Origin: Peromyscus leucopus | Lineage: Eukaryota; Chordata; Mammalia; Rodentia; Cricetidae | Length of the DNA: 64,000 nt | Reading direction: 5' to 3' | NCBI RefSeq assembly: GCF_004664715.2 | Contig: NC_051064.1 | Location: 112,403,740 to 112,467,739, forward strand | Shown here: positions 1-9,785 of the stretch, one piece after another | How the letters are laid out: each line of letters begins with the position of its first letter | Numbering within the stretch: position 1 is the stretch's first letter | The notes under the pieces: model-generated | Seen by the model: the letters and a program-made list of their open reading frames with translations, nothing else | Databases searched by the model: none | What the model was told of the DNA's origin: nothing | Translations under genes and position numbers: made by a program

Positions 1-120
1 GATTTCTCTGTGTAACAGTCTTGGCTGTCCTGGAACTCACTTTGTAGATCAGGCTGGGCTCAAACTCACTGAGATCCCCTTGCTTCTGCCTCTCGAGTGC
101 TAGGATTAAAGGCATGCACC
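1..120 (-). mobile_element. B1 SINE, cut by window start
   Basis: Antisense B1 body (gatttctctgtgtaac through ggattaaaggcatgcacc). It runs directly into the ACC array. Confidence 0.85.
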
Positions 121-198
121 ACCACCACCACCACCACCACCACCACCACCACCACCACCACCATCACCACCATCACCACCACCACCACCACCACCACC
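118..198. repeat. (ACC)n microsatellite
   Basis: About 27 ACC units with two ATC variants. It expands the 'caccaccac' end of the adjoining B1. Confidence 0.95.
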
Positions 199-209
199 GC
201 CTGTCCCAT

Positions 210-405
210 CTTATTTTTTTGGGACTGGGTTTCTTACTGAGCCTGGATCTTGCTGTTTTATCCAAACTGGCTATCCAGTGAGTCCACCTATCTCTGTCCC
301 CCTGTGTTGGGATTACAGGCCTGGGTCATGGTGCCTGGTTTTGCATAGAGGCTGAGGATCCAAACTCAGGATGTAAACACTTTACCTAGAGTCGTCTCTC
401 TAGCC
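210..405 (-). mobile_element. B3 SINE
   Basis: Antisense B3: gggtttcttactgagcctgg body, then the gtcgtctctctagcccc tRNA-related head. Confidence 0.75.
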
Positions 406-1111
406 CCTACTCTTTCCACTCTATGATCCAAGAGGAATGAACTTGTTAAGACATCTTTAAGACTGTATTTTACAATTGAATGCAGCTCTCTCTCACATGT
501 TCTTTGCTCTTAATGATATGAATACAGAAGGGGAGGAAGTGTGTTTCCTTCTATTTGCATTTTGCAGGTAAAAACTTGTAAGCACAGATGGGAGATGAAT
601 AGATCAAAGTGAACATAAGACCAAGCAGTTAGGAAGCAGGGCTGGGAGTTTGATGGATGGAGGGAGGGAGGGAGGGAGCAAGAGGTCACTGAAGAAAACA
701 GGGATGTTAGGAGCACTCTTTTCAGGAGAGATGGGCAAGCCAACAAATGGGCAGTTTTCTAAGTGAGACTGCAGACAACTCAAAAGAAAAAAAAATCCAA
801 AAGGTCAGAAAAATCTCACAACTGCAAAAGGAATTTTACAAGACAATTTAAAAGTAAATAACTTAGAGCAAACTAAAAATTCTGCTCTTCAGTGTCTATT
901 TGTCACTTATTTTTCTGTAGGAAGCAGCGTCAGTGGAATGATGTAAGCCAAATAAAAGACCTTTCTTTTTAAAAACAAAAATGTAAAAAATATATAGGCT
1001 TTTGGTTACAAAACAGCAGGACAGAGCTTTATAAAATATAGAGGAGAGGCACATAATCCTCATACTGAAGAACTTTTTCTTGCTCACATAGCTGTTGGAG
1101 TGAAATTAACA

Positions 1112-1268
1112 ATGATTTATTTTATTTTATTTTATTTTATTTTTGAGACAGGGTCTCACTATGTAGCTCTGGCTGTCCTGGAACTCACTCTGTAGACCAG
1201 GCTGGCCTCGAACTCACAGAGATCCACCTGCCTCTGCCTCCCGAGTGTGGGATTAAAGGCATGCATTG
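1112..1268 (-). mobile_element. B1 SINE with (TTTTA)n tail
   Basis: (TTTTA)n at 1112-1142 followed by an antisense B1 body (gagacagggtctcactatg ... ggattaaaggcatgca). Confidence 0.85.
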
Positions 1269-1473
1269 CCTATCTTAGCAATGATTTAATCAATATACAA
1301 AATCACATACTGGCCAACTTTTGGTCCTTTGAAATACATCCAGATACTGAAAAGTTATAAAAATCATTCTCATCTGTTGAGTGACATTTGCTAGGCACTG
1401 TGCTTTAAATACATTAGTTCTAATTTTCATAACACTACTATCAGAGAGTTATTAGTTTCCATGATTCACATTA

Positions 1474-1515
1474 CTATGATGATGATAATGATGATGATGG
1501 TGATGATGATGATGG
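1474..1515. repeat. (GAT)n microsatellite
   Basis: Imperfect GAT/GATAAT array. Confidence 0.9.
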
Positions 1516-1516
1516 T

Positions 1517-1648
1517 TTTGCAATGTCACACACTGGCTAGCCTGGCACTCACTATCTAGACCAAGCTAGCCTTGACATGACAGAAATTTGCCTGTCACCG
1601 GCTTCTGCCTTCTAAGTGTTGGAATCAAAGGAATATAAACCACACTTA
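1517..1648 (-). mobile_element. B1 SINE, diverged
   Basis: Antisense B1-like: cactcactatctagaccaag, then cttctgccttctaagtgttgg. Confidence 0.55.
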
Positions 1649-1649
1649 C

Positions 1650-1686
<37 letters not shown>

Positions 1687-1690
1687 TTCC
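1649..1690. repeat. (ATC)n microsatellite
   Basis: Thirteen ATC units at the end of a SINE. Complementary in motif to the GAT array 135 bp upstream, so the two could pair. Confidence 0.9.
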
Positions 1691-1701
1691 TCATCCTCAT
1701 C

Positions 1702-1826
1702 AACAGGGTCTCAGGTACCCTGGTTGATCTCACACTCACTATGTAGTTGAAGATGACCCTGAACTCTTGATTATTCTGCTTTATCCCCCCAATCCTGAGA
1801 TTACAGGTATGGACCATCATACCTGG
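1702..1826 (-). mobile_element. B1/B4-like SINE
   Basis: Antisense SINE body with the B4-type duplication 'gtagttgaagatgaccctga', ending attacaggtatgg. Confidence 0.6.
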
Positions 1827-2039
1827 CTTCCTTGATTTACCTGTGAGAGAATAACTCAGCGGGATTGAGTAACTTGCCTAATGTCATAAAACTAGAATGT
1901 AGCTGAGCTGGTCTGTTCAACTCCATGTCTTGTGCTCCTTTCTATCTTATTCCTTTGTCATGAACTAAACACTGAAACTATTGTAAAGCATGGGTTTAAT
2001 CTTTTACTCACAAATACTAAACTTTTGTCTTGTTTTGAT

Positions 2040-2158
2040 TTTATGACAGGGTTTTGAGTACTATCACATAAAAAAGTGTGAAGGTGCATGAAACTCCGAT
2101 CCCCCTGCCTCCACCTGCCATGTACTGAGATTACAGGCATGCACCACTACGCATGGCT
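2040..2158 (-). mobile_element. B1-like SINE, diverged
   Basis: Antisense, with ctgcctccacctgc and gattacaggcatgcaccac; the internal part is poorly preserved. Confidence 0.5.
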
Positions 2159-2190
2159 TCTTAGCATACTATTTTAAGAAAATAGAGAAA

Positions 2191-2400
2191 GGGCCTGGAG
2201 AGATGGCTCAGTGGTTATAAGCGTTTACTGCTCTTGCAGAGGATCCTGGTTTTGTTAACAGCACCCATATGGTGGTTCACAATAGTCTTTAACTTTAATT
2301 CCAGGGGATTTGATACACTATTCCAGCCTCTGAGGGTTCCTTCATTATTGATGTGGTGAACCTAAACTGAAATAGGCACACACATAAAAAACAAATAAAT
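2191..2400 (+). mobile_element. B2 SINE
   Basis: Starts ggcctggagagatggctcag (tRNA-related head with box A) and ends with an A-rich aaacaaataaat tail. Confidence 0.85.
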
Positions 2401-2415
2401 ATGGCAAAAGCCTTT

Positions 2416-2418
<3 letters not shown>

Positions 2419-2467
<49 letters not shown>

Positions 2468-2469
2468 GA
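2419..2469. repeat. (GA)n microsatellite
   Basis: About 25 GA units with one interruption. Confidence 0.95.
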
Positions 2470-2716
2470 ATTTATATGCATGTGTGTATGGCCAGAGGAG
2501 AACATCGGGTGTCCTGTTCTACCTTAATCTCTCGAGACAGGGTCTCTCACTGAACCTGCAGCTAGGCTGGCAGTCAGTAAGCCTCAGCGATCCTCCTGTC
2601 TCTGCCCCAGACAGCATTGGGGTTGTAAGATACCCTCACAGCCATACATATTTTCCACCATGATAGGGATCCAAACTCAGGTCCTCATGTTTATGAGCCA
2701 TGTCTCTAGGCCCCTA
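2470..2716 (-). mobile_element. B3 SINE next to Calr4 exon 8
   Basis: Antisense B3 (ctcgagacagggtctctcac ... gagccatgtctctagg). It ends about 40 bp before the exon 8 acceptor, so it probably lies between that acceptor and much of the branch-point zone. Confidence 0.75.
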
Positions 2717-2757
2717 GGAACCTAGTTGTAATAATCTCACGGTTTTCATTTCAACAG

Positions 2758-2850
2758 GTGAAATCAGGCAGCATCTTTGACAATTTCCTTCTAACAAATG
2801 ATGAAGAGTTTGCTGAAGAGGTTGGAAATATGACCTGGGGATTAAGAAAG
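2758..2850 (+). CDS. Calr4: Calr4 exon 8, calreticulin P/C-domain junction
   Basis: Penultimate coding exon of a calreticulin-family ER lumenal, calcium-binding lectin chaperone for newly made glycoproteins. The 31 codons, in phase 0 at both ends, contain SIFDNFLLTND and EEVGNMTWGLRK. These match the calreticulin segment (V)KSGTIFDNFL...TNDE...W(G) at the end of the globular lectin domain, after the P-loop. The length, 93 bp, equals exon 8 of CALR as I recall it. Flanks are tttcatttcaacag|GTG and AAG|gtgagg, both consensus. I chose Calr4 rather than Calr or Calr3 because the next exon has a diverged KDEL tail and the next gene is Eps15; Calr4 and Eps15 are neighbours in mouse as I recall. The frame is intact, with no sign of decay. 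Confidence 0.88.
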
Positions 2851-3029
2851 GTGAGGTGTTTTTCCACCCTGCATTCCAGATGTCCAATTCTGCCATTTGC
2901 ACAATCAGGACTCACAATCATTATCCCAATTATCTGCTCACATGGCCTTGAGAGACAGAGAACTTACATTCATTGGAATCTTCGACTTGTCACTCTGAGC
3001 ACTTTTCAAAATGTATCTTACTTGGCCCT

Positions 3030-3130
3030 TAAGGCAACCTCGCAATATAGATATTATTCCATTTCTTAGGAATGGAAACTGAGATCCAGAGGCTAAACTG
3101 CCCAAGGTCACACACAACCTTTGACTTGTT
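3030..3130. mobile_element. MIR fragment
   Basis: atagatattattccatttc ... aactgcccaaggtcacac is the conserved MIR core. It lies in the intron 180 bp past exon 8. Confidence 0.55.
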
Positions 3131-3462
3131 GAGTTGGCTCCTTTTGTGTGCCACAATGCCTTCTCAGTGTGCCATTAGAGGGAGCCACTCAGCCTACCTC
3201 AGATGATATGGAAACCAGAGGACATGGTAGTGCTGTTTACCAGCTCCTCCCTCCCCCAAACTATTTAATGTGTGGAGTGAGATTCGGGACAATGGCTTCC
3301 TGAGGAAGAGGTCCTGCATCCAGATGTCCTGGCCCTGCAGGAAGGTCAATCCAAGTAGGTTTATAGCCAGGGCTTAATCATTCAGCAGGAAACCTAGGTA
3401 CCAGCAAAGCACAGACACAGAAGGTAAAAGCAAAAACAGCAGCCTGCCTGCCCCTGCCCTGA

Positions 3463-3892
3463 GCTGAAGAGATGGCTCCGTTGATACAGTATTTGCAGTG
3501 TAAGCATGAGGATCAGAGTTCAGATTCCCAGAGGCCATGTAAAAGCCGCACGTGTTTCTAGGGACAGGTGTGCTAGGCCATTGTTCACCACCGAGCTGTA
3601 TTACTGGAACTTTTTTTTTTTTTTTTTTTTGGTTTTACTTCTTTTTTTGTTTGTTTGTTTGTTTTTTGTTTTTTGTTTTACTTCTTATTTTAAGACAGGG
3701 TTTTACAAAAGTTACCCAGGCTGGCCCTAAACTCATGCTGTAGCCAAGGCTGGCCTTGAACATGTGTTGTCTTCAGCCTACGAAGGAGTCGAGATTACAG
3801 GTCTTTGGCACCAGGCCTGACTCCCAACGGATCTAACTGAAGCTGTGAGGCTCGGCAGCATTTGCCTTTACCCACTGGGTTATCTTGCTGAC
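3463..3892 (+). mobile_element. B2 fragments around a B1-like insert
   Basis: 3463-3556 is a B2 head (gctgaagagatggctccg). 3610-3690 is T-rich with TTTG units. 3690-3822 is an antisense B1-like body. 3823-3892 (tttacccactgggttatctt) is an antisense B2/B3 head. Confidence 0.5.
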
Positions 3893-3984
3893 CCTGTGCT
3901 CAGCTTTCAAAATACTCTTTAATCTAGTTTTGTCTTGTTTTAATTCAATGTTATCATCTTTATCTTGTGATACGAGAGATCTCA

Positions 3985-4041
3985 CCTAGAGCTTTGTTCA
4001 TACTAGAGTCACTCCATTACTGAACTACTCCCCCCCCAGGC
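3985..4041 (-). mobile_element. ID-like SINE fragment
   Basis: ctagagtcactccattactg followed by aactactccccc resembles an antisense ID element. Diverged. Confidence 0.35.
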
Positions 4042-4084
4042 TTCTAACACTGATGTTGTGTCATTATTATATATTAGTAAAGAG

Positions 4085-4260
4085 CATGAGCTTTCTAGGT
4101 AGACTGCTTAGGTTCAAATCCAGGCTCCATCCTTGACTATAGTTATACAAACTTGGTCAGTCTATTTAACTTTCCTCATCTATCAATTAGGAAAAATGAT
4201 AGCAACTATCTTCTAAATTCCTAACATCTAGCATGTGTTCAATATCTAGCATGTGTAAAT
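4085..4260 (+). mobile_element. MIR SINE
   Basis: gactgcttaggttcaaatcc ... tatttaactttcctcatcta is a good match to the MIR tRNA-related part and core. Confidence 0.7.
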
Positions 4261-4410
4261 CTATTAAACCATACATTCACTTGACAAATACTTGGTAAGG
4301 GCCTGTTCACCACGGCAGTCGTTAGGGATATAGCCATGAAGTAAAATTGAGGCATTTCTATCTCATGGGGCTTGTATTCAGTTTGGAGAGAACAAAATAT
4401 AGAAAGTCCA

Positions 4411-4622
4411 CATGAGCTGGTTGTGGTGGCATGCCAAACACTGCAGAACTACAGGGGGGAGGCAGAGGTGGAAGGATTAAGAAAGAGTTCCAGAGTTGGG
4501 CATGGTGGTGCACACCTTAGATCCCAGCACTCCGGAGGCAGTGGATCTCTGTGAGTTCGAGCCCAGCCTGATCTACATAGTGAGTTTCAGGACAGCTAGG
4601 GCAATATAAAGAAACCCTGTAT

Positions 4623-4656
<34 letters not shown>

Positions 4657-4735
4657 AAGAAAGAAAGCATTCAAGGTCATTCTGGACAATATAGGAACAC
4701 TCTGTCTCAAGGACAAAATAAGCAAATGAATAAAT
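4411..4735 (+). mobile_element. B1 nested inside an older B1
   Basis: The older B1 is split into 4411-4493 and about 4668-4735 (caaggtcattctggacaata). A younger B1 at 4494-4655 (gggcatggtggtgcacacc ... aaaccctgtatc plus poly-A) sits between. Related 'aagaaag' flanks suggest the duplication. Confidence 0.7.
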
Positions 4736-4899
4736 AAGGAAGAAATCCAAACATCAGATTCCCTCATGTAGAAAGTGAGGAGTAAAAATGACACACAAAT
4801 GTCGTTTAGCCTGTGCTGGGTGATGGCATGAGCATCAACTAAATATATGATGAATCTGGATTCATTTTATTTTAGTATTTTTTTAGTTTTTGAAATAAT

Positions 4900-5411
4900 T
4901 TTATTTAAACATTTTTTATTACATGTATTTGTTGTGTAAGTGCATGCACATGCCACGGTTTGTGTGTGGAAGTCAGAGGACAATGCCTTTTCCTAGATGA
5001 GTCCCAGGGATCAAACAGGTTGTCAGGCTTGGGCCAGAACCTTCCCTTGCTCGGGCCTCTTTCCAGGCCACTTTATTTTATTTCATTTTACGTTTTTGTT
5101 TGTTTTGTTTTGTTTTGTTTTTTCAAGACAGGGTTTCTCTGTGTAGCTTTGGAGCCTGTCCTGGAACTCACTTTGTAGAACAGGCTGGCCTCGAACTCAG
5201 AGATTCACCTGCCTCTGCCTCCCGAGTGCTGGGATTACAGGCATGTGCCACCACCACCCGGCTCATTTTACTTTTTTTTTTTATTATGAAGCAGAGTCTT
5301 AGGCAGCCCAGGCCAACCTTAAATGTCTAGCAGAGGATGACCTTGAGCTCCTGATCCTCCTTCCACCTCCCAGGTGTTAGGATTACTGGTACACAGGTCC
5401 ATGCCTAGCTT
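4900..5411 (-). mobile_element. SINE cluster: B3, B1, B1/B4-like
   Basis: 4900-5072 is antisense B3 (gtcagaggacaatgcc). 5120-5262 is an antisense B1 with (TTTTG)n tail (gacagggtttctctgtgtag). 5271-5411 is a diverged antisense B1/B4 (gcagaggatgaccttgagct). It ends about 180 bp before the terminal Calr4 exon. Confidence 0.75.
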
Positions 5412-5593
5412 TGAATCTGTACATCATATACCCAGACACAGATTTCTCTCCACCCCAGAAGTACTGAAACTTCCATGTAAGTGAAACACCCACCATCCTA
5501 GGACTCCTGACGCCAATGGGAAAACTACAGAGGTCTCTAAAATGTATCTGTTTATCTCATCTGTGCAACTTTGGAATTCCACACTTTCAACAG

Positions 5594-5845
5594 GATGTAG
5601 AGCAGCAGTGGAGAGAACTGTATGAGGAAATGGAGAAAAAGAAGGAGGCAGAAGAGGCCAAAAAGAAGAGGGAAAGGGAGCGGGCCAGGAAAGAGGACAT
5701 CTGGGGACTTGATGAGGAGGATGAGGAGGACAATGAAGAGGACTCCGAGGAGGAACCAGATGCCGGGCCCAAGCAGGAAGACAGTGCAAAGAGGGCATCT
5801 CTGGGTAAAAAGGAAGTCCGCTTTGATCAGAAGGATGAACTGTAA
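5594..5845 (+). CDS. Calr4: Calr4 terminal exon, acidic C-domain with KDEL
   Basis: Last coding exon: 83 codons then TAA, entered in phase 0 from ttccacactttcaacag|GAT. It begins DVEQQWRELYEEMEKKKEAE, a charged helix corresponding to the AxEKxxxEE start of the calreticulin C-domain. Next comes an acidic stretch (EEDEEDNEEDSEEE, exon residues 41-54), the low-affinity, high-capacity calcium-binding segment. A basic SAKRASLGKKEVRFDQ linker precedes the terminal KDEL. KDEL predicts retrieval to the ER lumen. The linker is longer and less acidic than in calreticulin itself, which fits the testis-biased paralogues. The human copy is, to my knowledge, a pseudogene, yet here the frame is fully open through both visible exons. 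The protein would be made only if upstream exons, outside the window, are also intact. Confidence 0.88.
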   Translation, partial: DVEQQWRELYEEMEKKKEAEEAKKKRERERARKEDIWGLDEEDEEDNEEDSEEEPDAGPKQEDSAKRASLGKKEVRFDQKDEL

Positions 5846-6120
5846 CTGCGGAGGGAGGAATTACACACAGAAGCAAGAAACAGTGCTTAGCAGGGGAAAT
5901 GCTCATGAGGTTAGCCAACTGCCGGAAGTAAAGTGACTCGTTCTTTTTAGATAAACTTTGGATTTATATTTCCACTCCCCCTCCCCTGCTCTGTTGGCTT
6001 ATTGGTAGAAAGGGAATGAATGGTAATTTCTATTTCATGACGTGGGTGTAGTGACTGGATGAGGTAATGTGTATAAAGTGCCCAATGTAAATACATTGTA
6101 AAAAAAAAAAAATGGAGTAG
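5846..6120 (+). terminator. Calr4: Calr4 3' UTR, candidate poly(A) region
   Basis: No AATAAA occurs between the stop codon and 6860. Candidate variant signals are TATAAA (6072-6077), AATACA (6090-6095) and AATAAG (6169-6174). A 13-A run at 6100-6112 lies just after the first two. The true cleavage site cannot be fixed from sequence. Confidence 0.4.
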
Positions 6121-6504
6121 TTAAAACTACTATCGTTATCGTGGTGTTTATGAAATTAATTGTTGGTAAATAAGCTTCTGTATAAACCTGATTCTCGTTT
6201 TCAGTTGAGCCCTATCCTCCTGGGGGTTTTCTTTGTTTAAATATATGCATTTCTTAGTATTTACTGAGCAGTGCTGACGGTTCTGCCCAGTGTTTTCCTC
6301 TTGTTAATGTATTGAGCACCTAAAACCAGAATCAGGACGTCTCCTGAGTGCCTGGAAAAACACTTCATGAAAGTCACTTTGTTGGCCCGCTGTGCTCATG
6401 CCCTAATTTCTACATGACTGTTACTTGTTTGCAAGTTTGCTGGTCTTATTTCTATCTGTTCTGTTCCACCTGCTCACAGCATCACTATCTCTTGCATTCT
6501 TGTA

Positions 6505-6700
6505 GTTCTTTATAGATTAGAAAGCATTTTCCCACGGATTTGCAGCGTGCCCACAATGCGCCCATTCAGTCTCACAGCGGTCATTGTGGAGGTCATTGCT
6601 ATCTTCGTTTTACAGACGCAGACACTTGTTCAGGGTCAGGCAGTGAGGGGCGGGCCAGCAACTGAACTCAAGTTCATCTGGTTGCAAAGCTTATCCTTCT
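6505..6700. mobile_element. MIR
   Basis: gtcattgctatcttcgtttt, then acagacgcagacactt and gggtcaggcagtg resemble the MIR core. The surrounding 6200-6860 shows nothing else. Confidence 0.5.
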
Positions 6701-6882
6701 ACTGTTCCAGGCTATTTGAGTGAATATCTATGACTGTTGATAACAGACTGTGGGTAACCTGTTGCATGGAAGAAATGTCCTTTTGGGTGTAATTTTTTAA
6801 AAATCCAACATTTAAGGAGCCAATAACTATAACATAGGTTTACAAACAGGAATCAAGGTGTTCACTAAATATCTGCTGGAAA

Positions 6883-7058
6883 GAATGAACTCTCAGCACT
6901 TGGGAGGTAGAGGCAGGAGGATCAGGAGTTCGGGTTCATCCTCAACTACACAGAGAGCTCAAGGCCAACCTAGATTAAAATCCTGTCTCAAAAACAACAA
7001 CAACAGCAAAACAACCAAAAACCAACCAACCAACCACCAAAACAAAACAACCAACCCA
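6883..7058 (+). mobile_element. B1/B4-type SINE
   Basis: ctcagcacttgggaggtagag ... taaaatcctgtctcaaaaac, tail (CAACAA)n then CAACC repeats. Confidence 0.65.
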
Positions 7059-7364
7059 CTGTCTATGACTGCTGGTTTCAGAGACTGCTTCATAAAGAGA
7101 GTAACTTTTAAGCCAGGTATTGAAGAATGCAGAAAAATAGAGAACAGACCTTGGAGTTAAAGAACAAAGAGCCTGGACAACAGGAAGTGGAGTCATAAGA
7201 TCAGTGAAAGTGGCAGGAAGTTCTTCCTTCCTCCTTGGAGGCTGGGCCCTAGTCAGTTCTGTTTTTGGATTTTAGAAAAACTGAACTTTAGATTTTTTTA
7301 AAAGAATATATTTTATTTATTATTTGGCAGTTTTATACATATATACATAAGCATCTAAACCCGC

Positions 7365-7502
7365 ATTTGAGACAGGGTCCCATGGTCTAAGCATGTTGCA
7401 TTGACTGGCAGAGAACTTCCTATGATGCATAGCTTGGCTGTGAACTTCCTCCTGTCTCAGCCTTTGAGTGCTAGGGTTACAAGCATGTGAAAGCTGCCCA
7501 GG
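7365..7502 (-). mobile_element. B1-like SINE, diverged
   Basis: gagacagggtcccatggtct ... cagcctttgagtgctagggt with an internal duplication. Confidence 0.5.
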
Positions 7503-7545
7503 TCCTGATGGTGGGCTTTGGGTTCTTAGCGTATTTTAGAGTAGG

Positions 7546-7697
7546 GGCCAGTAGGATGGCTCAATGGCCACAGGAGCTAGCCATCTGAGTTCCATCTCTG
7601 AGTTTCATGTGCTAGAAGGAGAGAAGCATCCTAAGTCCTCTGACTTCCACACACATGCAGTGTATACACATACAAGAATTCAAGAGTAAAGCAATTT
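7546..7697 (+). mobile_element. B2 SINE
   Basis: ggggccagtaggatggctca head; diverged body with cctctgacttccacacacat. Confidence 0.6.
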
Positions 7698-7917
7698 TGT
7701 AAGTGGCAGTTGGGTGTGGAAAGAAACTTGTCTAGATATTAGTACACTGCCAGCCCATGGACTGCAGAGAACTCTCATAGCCAGGCAGAGCGTCCATGAC
7801 ACACCAATCCACAAGAGGTGAGGTTTCAAAACAACATACTTTTAAAAATATCATACATGAGCTATTCCAGAGCTCTCAGACACTGCCCGATACAAAGCAC
7901 ATTGAGATGACACTTTA

Positions 7918-8065
7918 TTTATTTATTTATTTTGGTTTTTCGAGACAGGGTTTCTCTGTGGAGCTTTGCGCCTTTTCCTGGAACTCACTTGGTAGTTCAG
8001 GCTGGCCTCGAACTCACAGAGATCCACCTGGCTCTGCCTCCCGAGTGCTGGGATTAAAGGCGTGC
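7918..8065 (-). mobile_element. B1 SINE, young, with 14-bp TSD
   Basis: Antisense B1 with the cricetid 'gagctttgcgcctt' variant and (TTTA)n tail. It is flanked by perfect gagatgacacttta copies (7904-7917, 8066-8079). It lacks the first bases of the B1 head. Confidence 0.95.
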
Positions 8066-8270
8066 GAGATGACACTTTAGAGACAGAAGCCGGGACCCAG
8101 AAGTGGGCGACGAGGTGAGCTTCATGCAGCTAATTCTGTGGCACAAACACAGCTTTTTTTTTCTTCCACTGAAGGATTCAGGAGAGCACTAGATGGTCCT
8201 CTCAGCGTTAAGGAGCACACGATACTTTTTGTGAGCAGTGAGAAAGGGGAGAGGCATGAAACAAACTTGG

Positions 8271-8340
8271 TCTTGGGGCTGCGGATGAGTGACAGAGTGT
8301 TTGCCTAACATGCACAATACCCTAGTGCTGGGAGAACTAA
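8271..8340 (+). mobile_element. ID SINE, diverged
   Basis: ggggctgcggatgagtgaca ... ttgcctaacatgcacaatac. A 30+ A run follows at 8396-8428. Confidence 0.5.
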
Positions 8341-8391
8341 TGGGTGGGTCTCAGAAGTCTCTCTGTCTTAATTTGGTTACTTCTAATGAAA

Positions 8392-8395
<4 letters not shown>

Positions 8396-8428
<33 letters not shown>
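8396..8428. repeat. Poly-A tract
   Basis: Uninterrupted A run of about 33. Confidence 0.9.
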
Positions 8429-8431
<3 letters not shown>

Positions 8432-8779
8432 ATTCAAAGGTGCCTAAAGCTGGAAACCTTAACAGTGCAGTATGTTTTTGTTCAGGGATAACTCTTCCTA
8501 GAATTCCTGTTCCTGTTTATGGGGGCCTTGCACAGAGTAGTGAAGTTTCCCAAGATGGAGCCTCTGCCTGGCTTCTAGTTGGCTGTCAGTAAGGCAGGCC
8601 CATCCTTGTTTTCCTCCTCTATGGAGAAGACAGGATGCATTAGGCTGAAAAGACATCTTCCAAAAAGAAGAAAGACATTAGATGGCTGCCTCTAAGCTAT
8701 AAAATAAAATTTAAAAATTGCTACAACAACAAAATTAATAATTACAATTATAAAATGTGTAGCTCACAGAATGCTTTTT

Positions 8780-9001
8780 TAAATTAAATTTTAAAATTTT
8801 ATGTATATAGGTGTTTTACCTGAATATATGCTTGTCTACCACTTGTGTGCCTGGTACTGGTAGAGGCCAGAAGAAGACATCAGATCTCCTGGAACCAGAG
8901 TTACAGATGGCTATGAGCTGCCATGTGGGTGCTAGGAATTGACCAGCAGTCCTCTGGAAAAGCAGCCAGTACTCATAGCTGCTGAACCATCTCTCAGCCC
9001 C
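8780..9001 (-). mobile_element. B2 SINE
   Basis: agaggccagaagaagacatc ... tgaaccatctctcagcccc, antisense. Confidence 0.8.
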
Positions 9002-9570
9002 ATACCATGCTTTTTAAAGACATTTTGTATTGTGATTGCACTCCCTGAAGGCCCCCCAAAAGTACTCGGCCTCTAGCCCAGCTGGGATCTCTGGGAAAAG
9101 GCAGAAGCCAGTAGGCAAGAAAGATGGAGGAATCGAGAAAGCAGCCTTCCAAAGATCAGCCCTCTGTTTCCAGGTCAGCTTCTGGCAGGAGGCAGGGAGA
9201 GTTGGAGTCAGGGGGAGGGGCAGGCAGGAGCTCTGCATCCCCTTCATGCCTAGTAGACCCTGATCCGGCATCCTTTGTGTACAAAGGTGTTCCTCCTCTG
9301 TGCAGTTCAGCTTGCCTTCCAAGACACCTTGTCTCTTTCAGTTTATCTAACAACCTCTCAGCAAACTAACACACATCTGCCTCTCTCTGAGTTTATCAGC
9401 AAGAATCTTGATCTCTTCCTCATCTTTGCCCTCAAGCCCTTCCGGTTCAGGCCAGCCAGCTTATCTATCTCGATGCAGAGGACTTCCCTGCTCAGCTGGT
9501 TCCTCTGGTAGGTTCCAAGTCTCCTTCAATCATCAACTTAGGAGCCACCTCTTCACCCTTCCTATCTGCC
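9002..9570. other. Repeat-free stretch
   Basis: No repeat, RNA gene or coding exon recognised. Open frames on both strands are short and have no familiar motif. Confidence 0.5.
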
Positions 9571-9571
9571 T

Positions 9572-9622
<51 letters not shown>

Positions 9623-9631
9623 CTTACTTAC

Positions 9632-9686
<55 letters not shown>

Positions 9687-9785
9687 TAGACAGGATCTCA
9701 CTACACAGCCTTGGCTGACCTGGAATTCAAAATGGAGATGAAACTGGCCTGGAACTCACAGAGATCCATCCGCCTCTGTGGCTTA
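9571..9785 (-). mobile_element. (TTTA)n array and attached B1 half
   Basis: 9571-9687 is 29 TTTA units with three TTAC variants in the middle. 9686-9785 is an antisense B1 piece (gacaggatctcactacacag). The array probably grew from the SINE A-tail. Confidence 0.8.

Larger units (their letters stand above)
1385..1930. mobile_element. MIR, split by younger repeats
   Basis: MIR-like halves at 1385-1470 (ctaggcactgtgctttaaat) and 1845-1930 (agtaacttgcctaatgtca). They are separated by two SINEs and trinucleotide arrays. Confidence 0.45.
1..2757 (+). other. Calr4: Calr4 intron 7, 3' part
   Basis: Intronic DNA upstream of Calr4 exon 8, cut by the window edge. It holds SINEs, simple repeats and MIR pieces listed separately. 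It ends with a tttcatttcaacag acceptor at 2757. The stretch 420-1110 shows only a short purine-rich run at 652-679 and no gene. Confidence 0.8.
2851..5593 (+). other. Calr4: Calr4 intron 8
   Basis: A 2743-bp intron, gtgagg...tttcaacag. It contains MIR, ID, B1, B2 and B3 copies and poly-T and poly-A runs. I see no extra exon in it. Confidence 0.85.

Noticed and set aside
1474..1690. GAT and ATC arrays as a designed hairpin
   Set aside because: They are complementary in motif but sit at the ends of SINE pieces and are best explained as independent microsatellites.
3506..3743. Short Phe-rich frames
   Set aside because: They translate poly-T and TTTG runs within SINE remnants.
5424..5918. 164-codon antisense frame over the last Calr4 exon
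   Set aside because: It is the complement of a real, GAG/GAA-rich coding exon, which yields Ser/Leu/Pro-rich shadows.
9571..9687. CRISPR-like regular array
   Set aside because: Simple TTTA tetranucleotide repeat; no spacers, and the genome is mammalian.
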